Assembly: GCA_027922465.2 (NCBI GenBank)
Contig: BQMF02000305.1
Coordinates: 372,001-436,000, forward strand
Direction of reading: 5' to 3'
From: Turritopsis dohrnii
Taxonomy: Eukaryota > Cnidaria > Hydrozoa > Anthoathecata > Oceaniidae
Length of the DNA: 64,000 nt
Shown here piece after piece: positions 21,370 through 33,100 of the stretch. The position numbers and the translations under genes are program-made. Under the pieces are notes generated by a model. That model saw only the letters and a list, made by a program, of their open reading frames with translations. It was not told the DNA's origin and ran no database searches. Each line of letters starts with the position of its first letter. Position 1 is the stretch's first letter.

Positions 21370-24300
21370 ATGAAAAGTGGATTACAAACTGTTCTCTCTG
21401 GGTTTACCTCACTGGTGAACGATTTAATTGACAGACAAACTGAAGATTCATTAAGTGATATTGGAACAGTCGAGGTAAAATATTATTGACCTTGCTCGAT
21501 AGGCACAACATCAAAACTGCGTACGTGAGGTTTTTTTAAAAAGTTGTAAAGGATAATAAAAGCCATTAAAAGTGTTTTATTTCTTTTACATCCTATTAAT
21601 GTTCACACTTTCTGTCTATGTGAAAGTCAAAGTACCCAGAATTATCTAATTTTTTGAAGAATGCAGCTTTTGTCCACTTTGTTTTAGCTTGATAATCATC
21701 TCTAGTAGTTCCTTCTTTTGGGAAAAATCTTGTGTTTTTTTATAAAACATTTTACAGGCAACTCTTGAAAGACTGAAAGAGCAGTATGTTTTGGTCAAGA
21801 AGTCAGATCTGAAGCAACTTCAAAATGAAGTAAAATTGCTGAAGGACATCTTGCCCAAGGTACAAGTTTTGGTTGTCTATGTCAATTTTTTTTCCGTTGT
21901 TACAATAATTAATTTGTTTGTGAGTGTGAACATAATTTACTCTGATGCTCTTTTTCTAGACATTAACCACTGATCTTCTTAACTCACCTGCAAAACTGTT
22001 GTGCAAAGAGCAAGGTCTGTTCTTGATATGAAAATTGAGTTGTTGGCGTTGAGGATACAGGTTTAGTCAGAACAATAGTTTAGAACAAATCCTTTTATTC
22101 TCATGAAATGTTTTTACAACCATTTGAAAATAAGTTTTAATGAAAGTGTTAATGTTGATTCCAAAAAATTTGGATATTTCAATGTTGGCTCCTGCAGGAT
22201 ATCAGATTTTACGTAGCAAAGTAAGCCATTATTTGATTTGATTATTGTTACCAACTAGACCATTTGAGAGTAATCCTAAAAGATCTATACAGGGCCTAAT
22301 CTAGAAAGGCAGGGCAGCGTCCGGCGGAAGGGAGAAGGGCACATTATGAACATCAAAAGGACACTTTTTTTTTAGGAAAAGGGCAACCTGAGCTTTATTT
22401 CGGTGGGTTTTAAATCTTTTACCCCCTATACAAGAGTGATTTTTGAAGTTTTTAAAGTGAAATAAATTTTTTTTTAAAATACGTAGAAGGGCAGGGTCAG
22501 ATCAACGAATGCTCTTTTGGCCTAGATTAGACTCTGCTATACTGACAGAAGTGGCAGTATAAATGATGTAAAGAAAAACACTCAGCTTTGTTATGACAAA
22601 TTTGGTCAGAATTACATCATTCTAGTCTTCTTTCAGTAAAATTATTTCTGTCTTGTATAGTAGAGGGCACCAACGTAATGAACATCATTTCAAAGGGCAA
22701 AAAATCAAGGATATCAAAAACTGTGTTGCCAATGTGAATGGTGGTCCAGCCCGGTGCAAAAAAGCTTGATTAGCTTTGTCACAAACAAACAAACTGACCC
22801 TTAATAGATTCTATTAACTTGATTTAAACTGTCACATTTCAATCTTTTGTGTGCTAACTTTGATTGCATGATAGTGAAATTACCTCACTAGTCAATTTGA
22901 AAGTCAGTCAGTAAATTTTGTGGCATAGCAGGTGTTTGTATTTTTAGAGTATCAGACAGTCAGTGCAGAAAGGAATTCATTAGAGAAACAGTTTCACCTC
23001 TTGCAAAAACGTTATGATTTATTGCTAAGTGAAATTGAGCAAGAGAGACAGGTATATTGAGTAAAAGTGAAGCTTTTAATTATATTTGATTTAATTGTTT
23101 CTTTACATAGCAGTGACTCCATTTATCTTGTTTCAAATGTTTTTGCTTTGATCCTGAAAGGTTATGGGTGCTTTTTATTTTTCTTCATAGGAAAATGCTG
23201 ACTTAAGGGTGAGGCAATTTTCATCTGTTTATTATTTTATCTGACAAGCATCTTTTCCAAACCATTTTAAAGAACTCAGTACTTGCGGTACAAGCCATGT
23301 CATTTTTGTAATTAGGTTATTCTAATGATGCACGGTATATAGCAGTAGAAGTAGTACTGCTGGGAAGCTTGTAGCTGGTTCTTCAGCATATCTGGTAATT
23401 GGCATGGAACAGATATGTGACATGATTAGCAAAAAAAGAGCATTTGGCATACCTACTCTTTTCCCTAACAGATATTATAATGTGGTTCATGTATAGGATA
23501 ACATGAAGCACAAATCCAGAATCCGACAATATGGGTATACTAAAGAATACCATGTGCTCTGAAAGCCATTTGGCTCTGTAAATACGCTAGTTGTACACAT
23601 TGAGTACGCAACAGTTTTATACTATGTTGTGCTAAAATAGTAAATGTACAACATGTACAATAAAATATTTTGTGTAATGTTCAGCTGTGTTTCATCTGCC
23701 AAACATTCTCTTACTTTGTTTACGTAGGTACAAGTTTCAGACTTGAGTACAATATCTAGTGAACAGTCTGAATACTGCGCCAAGTTAGGCTGTACCACCT
23801 GTGTGTTACTCTGGCGGGCTTCCCAACAAGATGATATTATTCCTTCCTTGTTAAGTGGGGTAAAAAGTTTTAATTATTTCTTCAATTGTAAACAGATTAT
23901 TGCTAAATATTTTTGATTAACTTAAGGCTATAAGCTTCAAATTGCATTAGAATATATAAGTGTTTCTTACTATGTTGAAATGTGTACTTCCAAGATAAAC
24001 ACAATTTAGATAAAGCGTACTTCGAATGATGTTATTTTTCTACAGGACTGTGGAAAGGAATTCATTCAGATTGCCGGACATACTTTAGAAAGCTATGCAA
24101 TTGCTCTGCAGGATGATCAACTCAAGTTGAATTGTGGCAATACAGAACACAAATTCATTCTTGCATTAGTAGGCGTTATTACTAATATCTCTGCTTCTGC
24201 ATTTGGAAGAGAATCTCTGGTGTCCAACCAAGAAGGAAGCAAAGTTGTTGAACTTCTAATCAGCTTGCTAAAGGACTTACGGGGGACAGAAAATCCATGG

Positions 24301-26215
24301 ATGAAGCTTAAAAATCTTATTTTGAAAACTCTTTACAATACCAGGTAAAATCCTTTAGTGAGTAAGTGGATTGTGTTACTATATTAATGCTATATCCAAT
24401 AATGTACATAGCTGGTGTTTCTATTTTTGTTTATTTTGCTTCTTTTTTCCCTTTTCACCTGTGCTTTGTGTGGTGCTGTGGTAAAACACCTTTCTGCTGT
24501 CCATTTCATATTATGGTTCATTTTTTTTTTTTAAATGGGAAATAAATTTATTTCAAGTCATTAATCATTCTAATGGTTCATTATCTTCAACTGGATGGAT
24601 AAAATTATTGTAAAAAGGATTTTCTTTTCTAGTATAAACTTAAAAGGCTTAAAGCTGATTTGTTCCAACAAAGGCTTTTTTCATTTGCTTGCCTCAATAA
24701 TTGAAGGTAAGAAAGTTTGTTAAAGCTATCCATATTGTTTTGTTTAATGTTATTTCTTAAATGATTTCTACCTAAAACATCACTGAACAATTTGAAAATA
24801 ATACCAAAATGACGACAAAGTTTTCATCGGTGTGATTTTTGAAGCACTTATATCTGAATCAAATGTCATTATATATATTTCCATATAAGGCAACTTTATA
24901 GTGTTTTGGTTTTTTTTGGACATGTGATTATCTACATGTGATTATCCTAACCCTTTTTTATTTTAGGAGATAAATGTTCTGACAATCGTCTGCAGGCAGT
25001 TAGGTACAAAACCAGATATTCAACATGTAAATTCAAATTTCTCATTGTAATTGCTGTAATAACACTCTTATTTTGTGTGTTATTTTTTTAGAATTGTTCA
25101 ATCTATTTTATACGAACCTGATTGTTTAGAAACAGCACATTCAATCATGGAACTTGTAAGAAAACTTTTAATTTAAGTGCTTAGGTGTTTTGAAACTATT
25201 TCTTGGCCTTATGTTTTTTGAAGTTTAAAATCATTAAAGTTTGTATTTGTAAAGTACATGGTGTGTTCATAAATCTTTTATTAAAAAGCAATGACAGTGT
25301 ATTATGTATCATAATGCATTCCATACCATGTATTTTTCAATCATTTTAAAAGGCAATGCGTATATGTATATATTATTAGATCAATCAATTAGATTACATT
25401 AGATAATGACCAGTTGAAACCTAACTAGCCGACCTAATGCATAGAGTGGGAATTGAAGCCATGACCGATTGCTTGACGGGTGATTGCTCTATCCACTGTG
25501 CAATTAACCCGATGTCATTACCCTAGTTTCGCATTAGATAAGGGCAGCTCAACTCAGTTAAATAAACGTGAATTCTGTGAACCAGTGAAATATCATTAAG
25601 TTCATCTACCAACCCATTAACTGTGTGATGCTTGTAAAGTGGCGAAAAATTTAACTTAACAGAGCCACAGTTTTATCCTCATCCATCCATCCTCAGCCTC
25701 AGTGTGATGGTGTCGTTGATTATCCTTTTAGGTGACCGTTGAGAAACTCAGATCGCTTGCACAGATTGCTCGTGGAGAGGTAGGTATTTTACTTTCTAGT
25801 TAAATTTTTTTGATTTCTGTTAAAAGATGATGCATTCTAATGTTTTAAAACAAGCAACAACTTGTGATAATGTTCTGGTATTTGTACATTATCTCTTGCT
25901 TCATATTAAACACATATGTCACTCATATAAGAAGCAATCACTTCTTACCAAGGAAATCAAGGAAAACAAGCAACAACTTGTGATAATGTTCTGGTATTCG
26001 TACATTATCTCTTGCTTCATATTAAACACATATGTCACTCATATAAGAAGCAATCACTTCTTACCAAGGAAATCAAGGAAAAATATTTGTACCAGTAATG
26101 AGAAGGCCTAATGCGTAAAGTGGTACCAGTGCTTCATTACTTTTTTGTGTTCTAGGTTCGTGATTCTCTTCAAGAATTGTTAACCGACATGAAGTCACTG
26201 TTGCGAGAACAGTGA
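21370..26215 (+). CDS. HSF2BP: HSF2BP/MEILB2 orthologue, meiotic BRCA2 localizer (12 coding exons)
   Basis: Exons: 21370-21474, 21758-21859, 21960-22014, 22948-23051, 23191-23208 (18-nt microexon), 23728-23859, 24046-24344, 24633-24706, 24967-25003, 25092-25155, 25732-25779, 26156-26215. All introns are GT-AG and all phases agree, giving 365 aa (human about 334). Residues 36-69 hold the N-terminal coiled-coil segment (YVLVKKSDLKQLQNEVKLLK), followed by a second coiled coil (SLEKQFHLLQKRYDLLL). The armadillo-like C-terminal domain starts at EYCAKLGCTTCVLLW and includes INLKGLKLICSNKGFFHLL, both close to my memory of the human protein. In vertebrates it brings BRCA2 to meiotic double-strand breaks. 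The start at 21370 is tentative: the frame is open to a possible acceptor at 21351, so an upstream exon may supply the true start. Confidence 0.85.
22285..22540. mobile_element. Short TIR element (hAT-like MITE) in HSF2BP intron 3
   Basis: CAGGGCCTAATCTAG near 22291 is mirrored by CTAGATTAGACTCTG near 22520, and GGCAGGGC near the left end recurs as GGGCAGGG near the right. The CAGGG/CAGAG ends resemble hAT termini. The target duplication is unclear. Confidence 0.5.
25441..25508 (-). pseudogene. tRNA-like remnant (SINE head or tRNA pseudogene)
   Basis: On the minus strand a D-arm/A-box-like GTGGATAGAGCAATC is followed by an anticodon-arm-like segment and GGCTTCAATTCCCACT, a decayed B box and T arm. 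It lies in intron 10 of HSF2BP. The acceptor stem does not pair well, so it is not a working tRNA. Confidence 0.45.
25848..26083. repeat. Two-copy 116-bp tandem duplication in last HSF2BP intron
   Basis: A segment beginning CAAGCAACAACTTGTGATAA occurs at 25851 and 25967, offset by 116 bases. I see one difference (TATTTGTAC against TATTCGTAC). A recent local duplication; it stays within the intron. Confidence 0.9.
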
Positions 26216-26343
26216 AATATTTTAGCTTCGAGTAAAATGTCAAATGAGGATTTATATTATTCATAATAGCAGTTCTTTAGAAGTTGTTGATTTATTGTAC
26301 ATAAGGAATTCCGGTTAATTTATCTTTGGTTTTTCTGACTCGT

Positions 26344-26349
26344 AATAAA
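26344..26349 (+). promoter_or_regulatory. Polyadenylation signal of HSF2BP
   Basis: AATAAA lies 129 bases after the HSF2BP stop codon, the first such hexamer in the 3' region. Confidence 0.6.
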
Positions 26350-27144
26350 ATGTTGGTAAGGATATGTGAACACATCAAACAAATATCATGCCATTCTGTT
26401 AATTTTTTGTTTCCATTTCCATTTACGTTTGTGATCTGATGTTTACTTCGGGTTTACTTGTTGTCTTCAATAACGATGGCTCATTGCAAATTGGTTCTTA
26501 TAAACCTCACAAGTACAATGCAAATTTTGTAAAATGTATCTAATAGAAAAAGCTAAGTTTGTTTAAAGTTCTTATTTTTTTGAACTTCGTTTGTAATTTG
26601 TTATGCAAAAGATTAATTTGTTGGACATGTTTATAGTGATGGTATCATGTATATCAAAGGAGAATTAATAACTAATGTTTTTTTCATATTTCCATAGTAT
26701 TGCTTTTCTTTTTGTTTCACATTGTTTAATCTATACAAGGTTTTAATTTTAAAAATAATAAGAATGAAGAAGAATGCTGTCTTCATCCATGTGTACTTTG
26801 AAAGTGATGTACATACGTGGCGTCGCAACTGTAATAACAGTTAGCTGTGGAGCATAACTTAAAATGCTTATTTAGAGTGAAATAGAAATTTTCGAAGTAT
26901 TTGAATAAATCCATTTTATTTGTTAAAAAATAAAGTTGTTTTTTGACGTTGATTCTCCTTGGACCAATTCCTTTTCCAGTTGGATAATTCCTTCTACAAT
27001 ACTGTGATGGAAACAAATATATATACTTGAATAACACGATGTAGTATCAGTTCTTATAATTTTGTGGCTTTCATAGTGAAAAATTTATTATTAAGCATAA
27101 CCATGAATTCATTTGTTCCTTCAGTAATTGGACTCCAGTAAATT
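26350..27144. other. Intergenic region HSF2BP-RMND1
   Basis: Eight hundred bases between the HSF2BP 3' end and the RMND1 start codon, AT-rich, with no ORF that looks real. It should hold the RMND1 promoter. No TATA box is convincing. Confidence 0.5.
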
Positions 27145-30100
27145 ATGAAGCTTTCTAAATATTGTTACATGTGTGCCAGATCTGGATTGGCTTTAAGGGC
27201 AATCTGGAGGCCTCTACCTATACCTTCACTCCAGCTGCCATATGTTAGGTATTCATCCGCCCTTCAACGTGCAAGACTATCAAAATCTGATTCAGCTAAT
27301 TTAGAGGTAACTGTTTTTCCTATTTGTGTTTTACTGTCAATTATATGTGAAAAAAAATCATAACCCTTTATCTAGCTGGACGTAATAATCCAAATAATGA
27401 GTTTTATTTTCCCAACGCACTATTATTACTGATTCTATTTTGTTTAACGTGTTTTTTCATGAAGAATTTCAAATTGTGCACTGCATATTCAACAAGTGAA
27501 TCATATAACCTGGAAAGTTTAAAGACGTTCCTTCAGCAAAATCCAAACAAATTTCATATCACAAGCCTACCCACAGGTAATGAAAATATTTCAGCTTCTT
27601 TTCATGTCCTGTAATGGGAAGAAAACTAAATTGATCAAGCCTTTGCTTTGCTATTGTATTATTTTTGTGAAGATCTCCAGGTCATTAGCCAGAAATTTTG
27701 GAAACATGACGTTTTTCACTGTATTGGGAAATTGCTTTCACCTTTCAGCTTGGGATCTTAGGGGATGTTGTGTAAGAACCGATGTAAGGTTACAGGGGAC
27801 AAAGTCAAAAATCCAGACGTAATTGGGAAGTTGAATGTGATTTACTTGAATGGGAAAATGACATTATACGTCATCTGTGAGGCCTAACTAGAGCCCTTAA
27901 CTCATTTACTTAGCGTTTTGATTATTCAGATGCTACAGATGTGTTGCACGTGGCTGTTTCTAGTGAAAATGAAAAAGAAAAAGCTGGTATATTCTTTTTC
28001 AGGTAGAAATGGAGTGACACCATTTTTTTTGGTTTATGATAAAATAGAATTACAAATTACAATTAGAGTCTTTCTTTAGGCGTTTAGGATCTTTTGTATG
28101 TTGGAACATGCATCAAGATGAGGTAACTCAAAATTTTTACAGAAACTGATTCATCAAAATTGCTTCTCCTATCAACTTGGTAGCCTTTTTTTATAGATCA
28201 TAAAGGTACGCAAATTGTTACTGCCGTATGAGTTTGGTTCATATGAGTCTAGTGTGACTGAAGAAGAATATGAGCAGTTAAATGTCGTAGAGACAAGGTA
28301 GTTCGCTTGTTTGCGGGTTCAATTAAAATGAGCAATTAAACATCTAATTTTATATAAACAATCTGCTCAAAAAGAAAAAACAAAAAAAACGAAATGCTCA
28401 GGGTGTAAAGCGACTCTATCTTGTGATTCTGTAATTGTTCCAAGGAAATAGATAGGCAGCTGAGATTGCATACCATCATAATGAGAATCAATGAACTATT
28501 GCCAACTCGTTGCAAGTTTGAGTTAGAGATGTTTTGAGATTCCTTTGTGATTCATTTACTTCTTCATACGACATCATGATGATTATCAAAGATTTTCTTT
28601 CAATGTTTTGCTGACATTTGGATCTAAAATTCGCATGGATGTTTATCACAAATTCAAAATGTCTGTGAGAATTATGCTGAGAAATTCTGGCAGGTTGAAA
28701 TCATTATAATTTTCTTTAATATTGAAAACGCTTGTGTTTCTATTTCCATACTCTCACTTTTATTAAACTGTTCTTCTTTGCCGTTGAAATCAACTATTTA
28801 CTTATTTCTCTTTCAGAGACGCCACTTCATTAGTTGATGAGAATATTCATCTAAATAATTCAAGTTCACAAAATCAATTGTTGCTGGAAAAATTCACATT
28901 TTCTAATGCTTTAGCTTTGTCAGGTAAGTTGGTTTCTTACTATAGAACAAGTCTTCATTTGAGTTCGTAAAACAATCAAAACTCCTCAGTTCCCATAATT
29001 CCTGCTTTCCATCTCAGAAATGGAATAATAGGAATCAAAAGTAGTTGAAGATACCACTATTTTTTTTAATGCGAAAAAATCATGTAAAGAAAACTCATGT
29101 AGGCACTAAAATTTGTGGATGGAAAAAAGTACCAACTGCCATAAAAAGTTTTTGATGTAATTACTGCGACCACAGTTAATTCCATTTCAGGAAGTGGAAA
29201 TCTAAACAAGGAAAACGAAAATTAAAGAAATCTACAATGAAAAACGAAAATATGATTTTGTATAAATTGATTAAATACACATTAAATACACGTTGTTATA
29301 TGATTCCACACACAACCAAGTTGAAGAAGAATTTCTTGAATGTCTTTTTTTTATCTTTTATTTGTTGACAAGACTTATAAACAAGCTTTCTTCCTTCTCA
29401 AAGAGTAAAATACAATTTAGTCAATAATGATAACTTCGGGGTTCACAGGCATGACATTTAAATATTTGTGACAACATTCACAAATTTGAATGAGCAAATT
29501 TCTTGAAAAATCACTGCGAAGAAGTGCATTTCTATGGAAATATACATGTCATTTCAATGAAAGTGCTTCATTGCAGTGACATTTTGTCAATTTTGCCAAC
29601 TGGGTTGGCTTTTAATTTAGTCTAAACATAATTTGCATTGCAGTTTTTGTTACTTGTACAATAATGATGATGGAGATAACCAAATTACGGGAACAGACAA
29701 AAGAGAAATAGTTTTTTTCTTACTTCAAACAAGAATGAACTTGTTCTTTCAAAGTGTTAATGTTTGTTATTTGAATAGCTGCTTTTGAAATGTTAAACAT
29801 TATTCTTGAGGATCAACTGAAGCACTGTATCACTGTGAAGAAGTGCATTTCTATGGAAATATGCATGCTGTTTCAATGAAAGTGCTCTTCATCGCTGTGA
29901 CATTTTGATGGTTTTGCCAACTTGATTGAACATTATTCTTGAGGATCAGCTTAAGCACTGTATATCGTCATCAAAATCAACACCGTCTGCCTCCTTTCTC
30001 ATATCCAAATCGCAGTTAAGTGTCGACATTTTGAATAACTGCATTGATATGTAATTAGATTATTAATTCAATATTTCATCATAATGAGGCTAGCAATGTT

Positions 30101-33100
30101 GACTAGGTCACAATGCAGTGTTGATACGAAACTCAATAAATGTCTTCTGCTATATTCTTTTAATGATGAGTTTTCATGTTTACAGTGAAGTTAGCAATGT
30201 GGGAATCATCCCTGGAAGAATTCTCCGAATCACTTGAACACATCCCAAAGGTAATTGATGCAAGCTTGTCGTGTATTCCTTAGAGGTTTTGCAATATTAT
30301 ATTTAAAGTACTTGCAAAGTTGACTTCAATAATCTTCACCGCCATGTTGTGGTTTATGAGAAAGCGGTTTATGATGTCCTGCCTTTTATTTGTGTTGACG
30401 TAATGCATTTATATTATACGCAGTTCTAGGTGAAGAGCCAAATTAATCTATTTGGATATACTAGAATCCTCTTACTTTCACTACTGAAATTGTAGACCAG
30501 GAATTTGAAAAATCAAAACCCATAATGAGTTACATCTATTTGATATAAAGAATGGCTTTGATGCAGGGTTTAAACAAAGGTATGGGGGAAAGTCTAGTAA
30601 TCTAAGACATGGTTACAACCCCTCACCCCCACCCAAGATATTTGGTGGGAGGTAAATCCAAACATTGCCAAAAAGTACATGGGAGCTGAGACCTTTTGAG
30701 GAATTCTTGGGGGAGCACCCACTTCTGTGGCAGACCTAATAATGAAATTCAGAGGGCTGATTACTAGTTGAAGGAAAAATTATTTTAATTAGGTTTGTTC
30801 TATCTTTTTATGAATTAACAATAGATTATAATTTCCTACAATAAATCTGATACTTTATCTGATACTTTTCCTAGCCTTATATTCTTTTGTCTTTTTCTTT
30901 GAAATTTTTACCCATTGATTTATTTGTTTCTCCCTCTGTTTACTTCACTATTTTGTTCTTATTTGCTATTTTTATTTCCAAAATTACCTAAAATCTGCTG
31001 CAGAAACATAAGCAATATAAGTAGCGACACATTTTTAAATTAAAATGAATTAAATAAAATATAAGTTAAATGATTAAAGGGCTTGATATAATGAACTGCT
31101 TGAAGAGATTCGAAAGCTTCTTGCAAAAAACTTAAAGAGATGAGGCTAAACTAGCAAAAATTTAGAATTATTTGTGGCAATCATTTTATGTATTGGTGGT
31201 ACAAAAGTAGATTGGTTTTGTGTTTTTCAAGACTTTTGGCAATAGTTTTTGGGGACCTTTTATTGGAAGGAACCTATTTATTTGGTTAACGCGCAGAAGA
31301 TGTGTTTTCCCAGTTCATAAAAAAAGTACCAAATACTAGAATAGGCTCAACATTGGTAAAAAAAACTGCTGCAAAGGAGTGTAATTCTATAGTAATATAC
31401 ACACTATTTCAATAGAAATGCTCTTCTTCGCTCTTCTTGTCCTTTGACTGAAGAGAATATGATTTCCTATATTCGACAATTTCAGTATTGTATATCAATC
31501 ATATTTTATCAATATCATCAGAATGTTTAGTGTTTTTTTTTTTTTTTTTTTTTTTTGTGAAGGTCTTAAAGCGTGGCTCAAAAATAGGGATGACAAGAAA
31601 GGAGGTGCTTCAAAAGATGGGAGAACTTCTCACATTAAGGTTGGTTATTTAGTATTTCCTTCCCATTGGGCAGATTTGTTGTAAGATCAATGCGAAGGAG
31701 TGCAATTCTATAGAAATATGCACTTATAATTCAATAAGAATGGTCTTCATCACAGTGGATTTTCGACGATTTGCCTACTGGATTCACCATCATGATAAGG
31801 CGGAAGTTAAAAGCCTCTTTGGCGGAGTGTGGGTTAGTGAATGTTGAGTAAAAAACAATGGACCCTTCTACGCGTTGTTTCTTTTATAAAAAAAGCCCCT
31901 TTAGCACATTTTGATAAAAAAAACTAAACTTTTGGGTTTCTGGTTAATTACGGTAGCAGCGAAAGCGAATACCGTATTAAAACACCCTTGGACTCCTACT
32001 ACTACTCCTCCTCCTACCCTATTACCCCGTTTTTAAGCCCCCTTCAGATTTACGCCCATGGGCTTAAATCCGGATTCAAGCCCATGGGCGTAAATACGGA
32101 CCCATTTTCAGCATTCGAGAAAAAACAAAATCATTCTCAGGTACATCATTTTTTTTAAAACAAATTAGTCAAATTTACACGGGTTCCTTCTTAAATAATC
32201 CTTAATTAGTAAATGCCCTTTTTCTGTGGACACATATGGTCCCTTTACTTTGTATAGTCCAGGGGCTTCCAATCCATTTCCTCTTGTTTTTTGTCGGCTG
32301 CCAACCACTTCTACTGATTTAAGCCCATGGGCTTAAATGCGGACCACTTTTTGAAAGAAAAAAACTTACTCAACATTAAAAATCCGCTTTTAAGCCCATG
32401 GGCTTAAAAACGGGGTAATAGGGTACTACTACTACTACTACTCCGGCCGAAACGGCAGTTTTTAGCCTACGATTTAGAGTATGCGAGTCCCCACTAAAAA
32501 CTCAATATACATTCTAATGAACGAACGCAGCCTTTTGAATTTTCGAAGGTTTTCAATCACATACATTTAAAATACGTTTTCTTTGATATTTTATCACTTA
32601 ATTGATGAAGGAATGGATATTAATCAAATAGGTCTACATAAAACTGGGACTTTTAGTTACTTTTATGGTACTGAATCAATGAACTTTGGTACTTGAAAAT
32701 AGATATGTTTTTCGTGTCAGTAAAGCACAGATCAGACTTTCTTATTATTTTCTACGTTTGTTAGTTATCTGTTCTGTCTTTGAACATCAAGGTTTTCAAA
32801 AATCGAGTTAAAAAAAGGCAGTTATCTGTTTGAATTCATTTTCGGTTTCAAAAAATTATAATTCAAAACATACATTTTTTTTTCGAAAAAACGCGTTTTT
32901 TTTCTACATAAGCTCTTATAAAAAAAACGTACGTTATAAACAGCTCATGCATGTATAATTCTTTTGTCTTCCAATAAATTAAATTGCTGGTGTGTTGCGA
33001 TTAGACCCTATTTACACGAGTTAGTAATTTTAAACATTATAATATCGTTTATGCCTTCCACCAGTAAGATGTCTCAAGAAATAACGTTTACAGAACGTTT

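Noticed and set aside
22199..22221. A 23-base AG...GT segment in HSF2BP intron 3 that looks like a microexon
   Set aside because: Including it shifts the frame into a stop at the next exon. Skipping it gives the conserved coiled-coil continuation.
31531..31556. A run of T near RMND1 exon 8 as a possible retroposon tail
   Set aside because: It is next to the acceptor and works as a pyrimidine tract. No retroposon body or duplication is attached.
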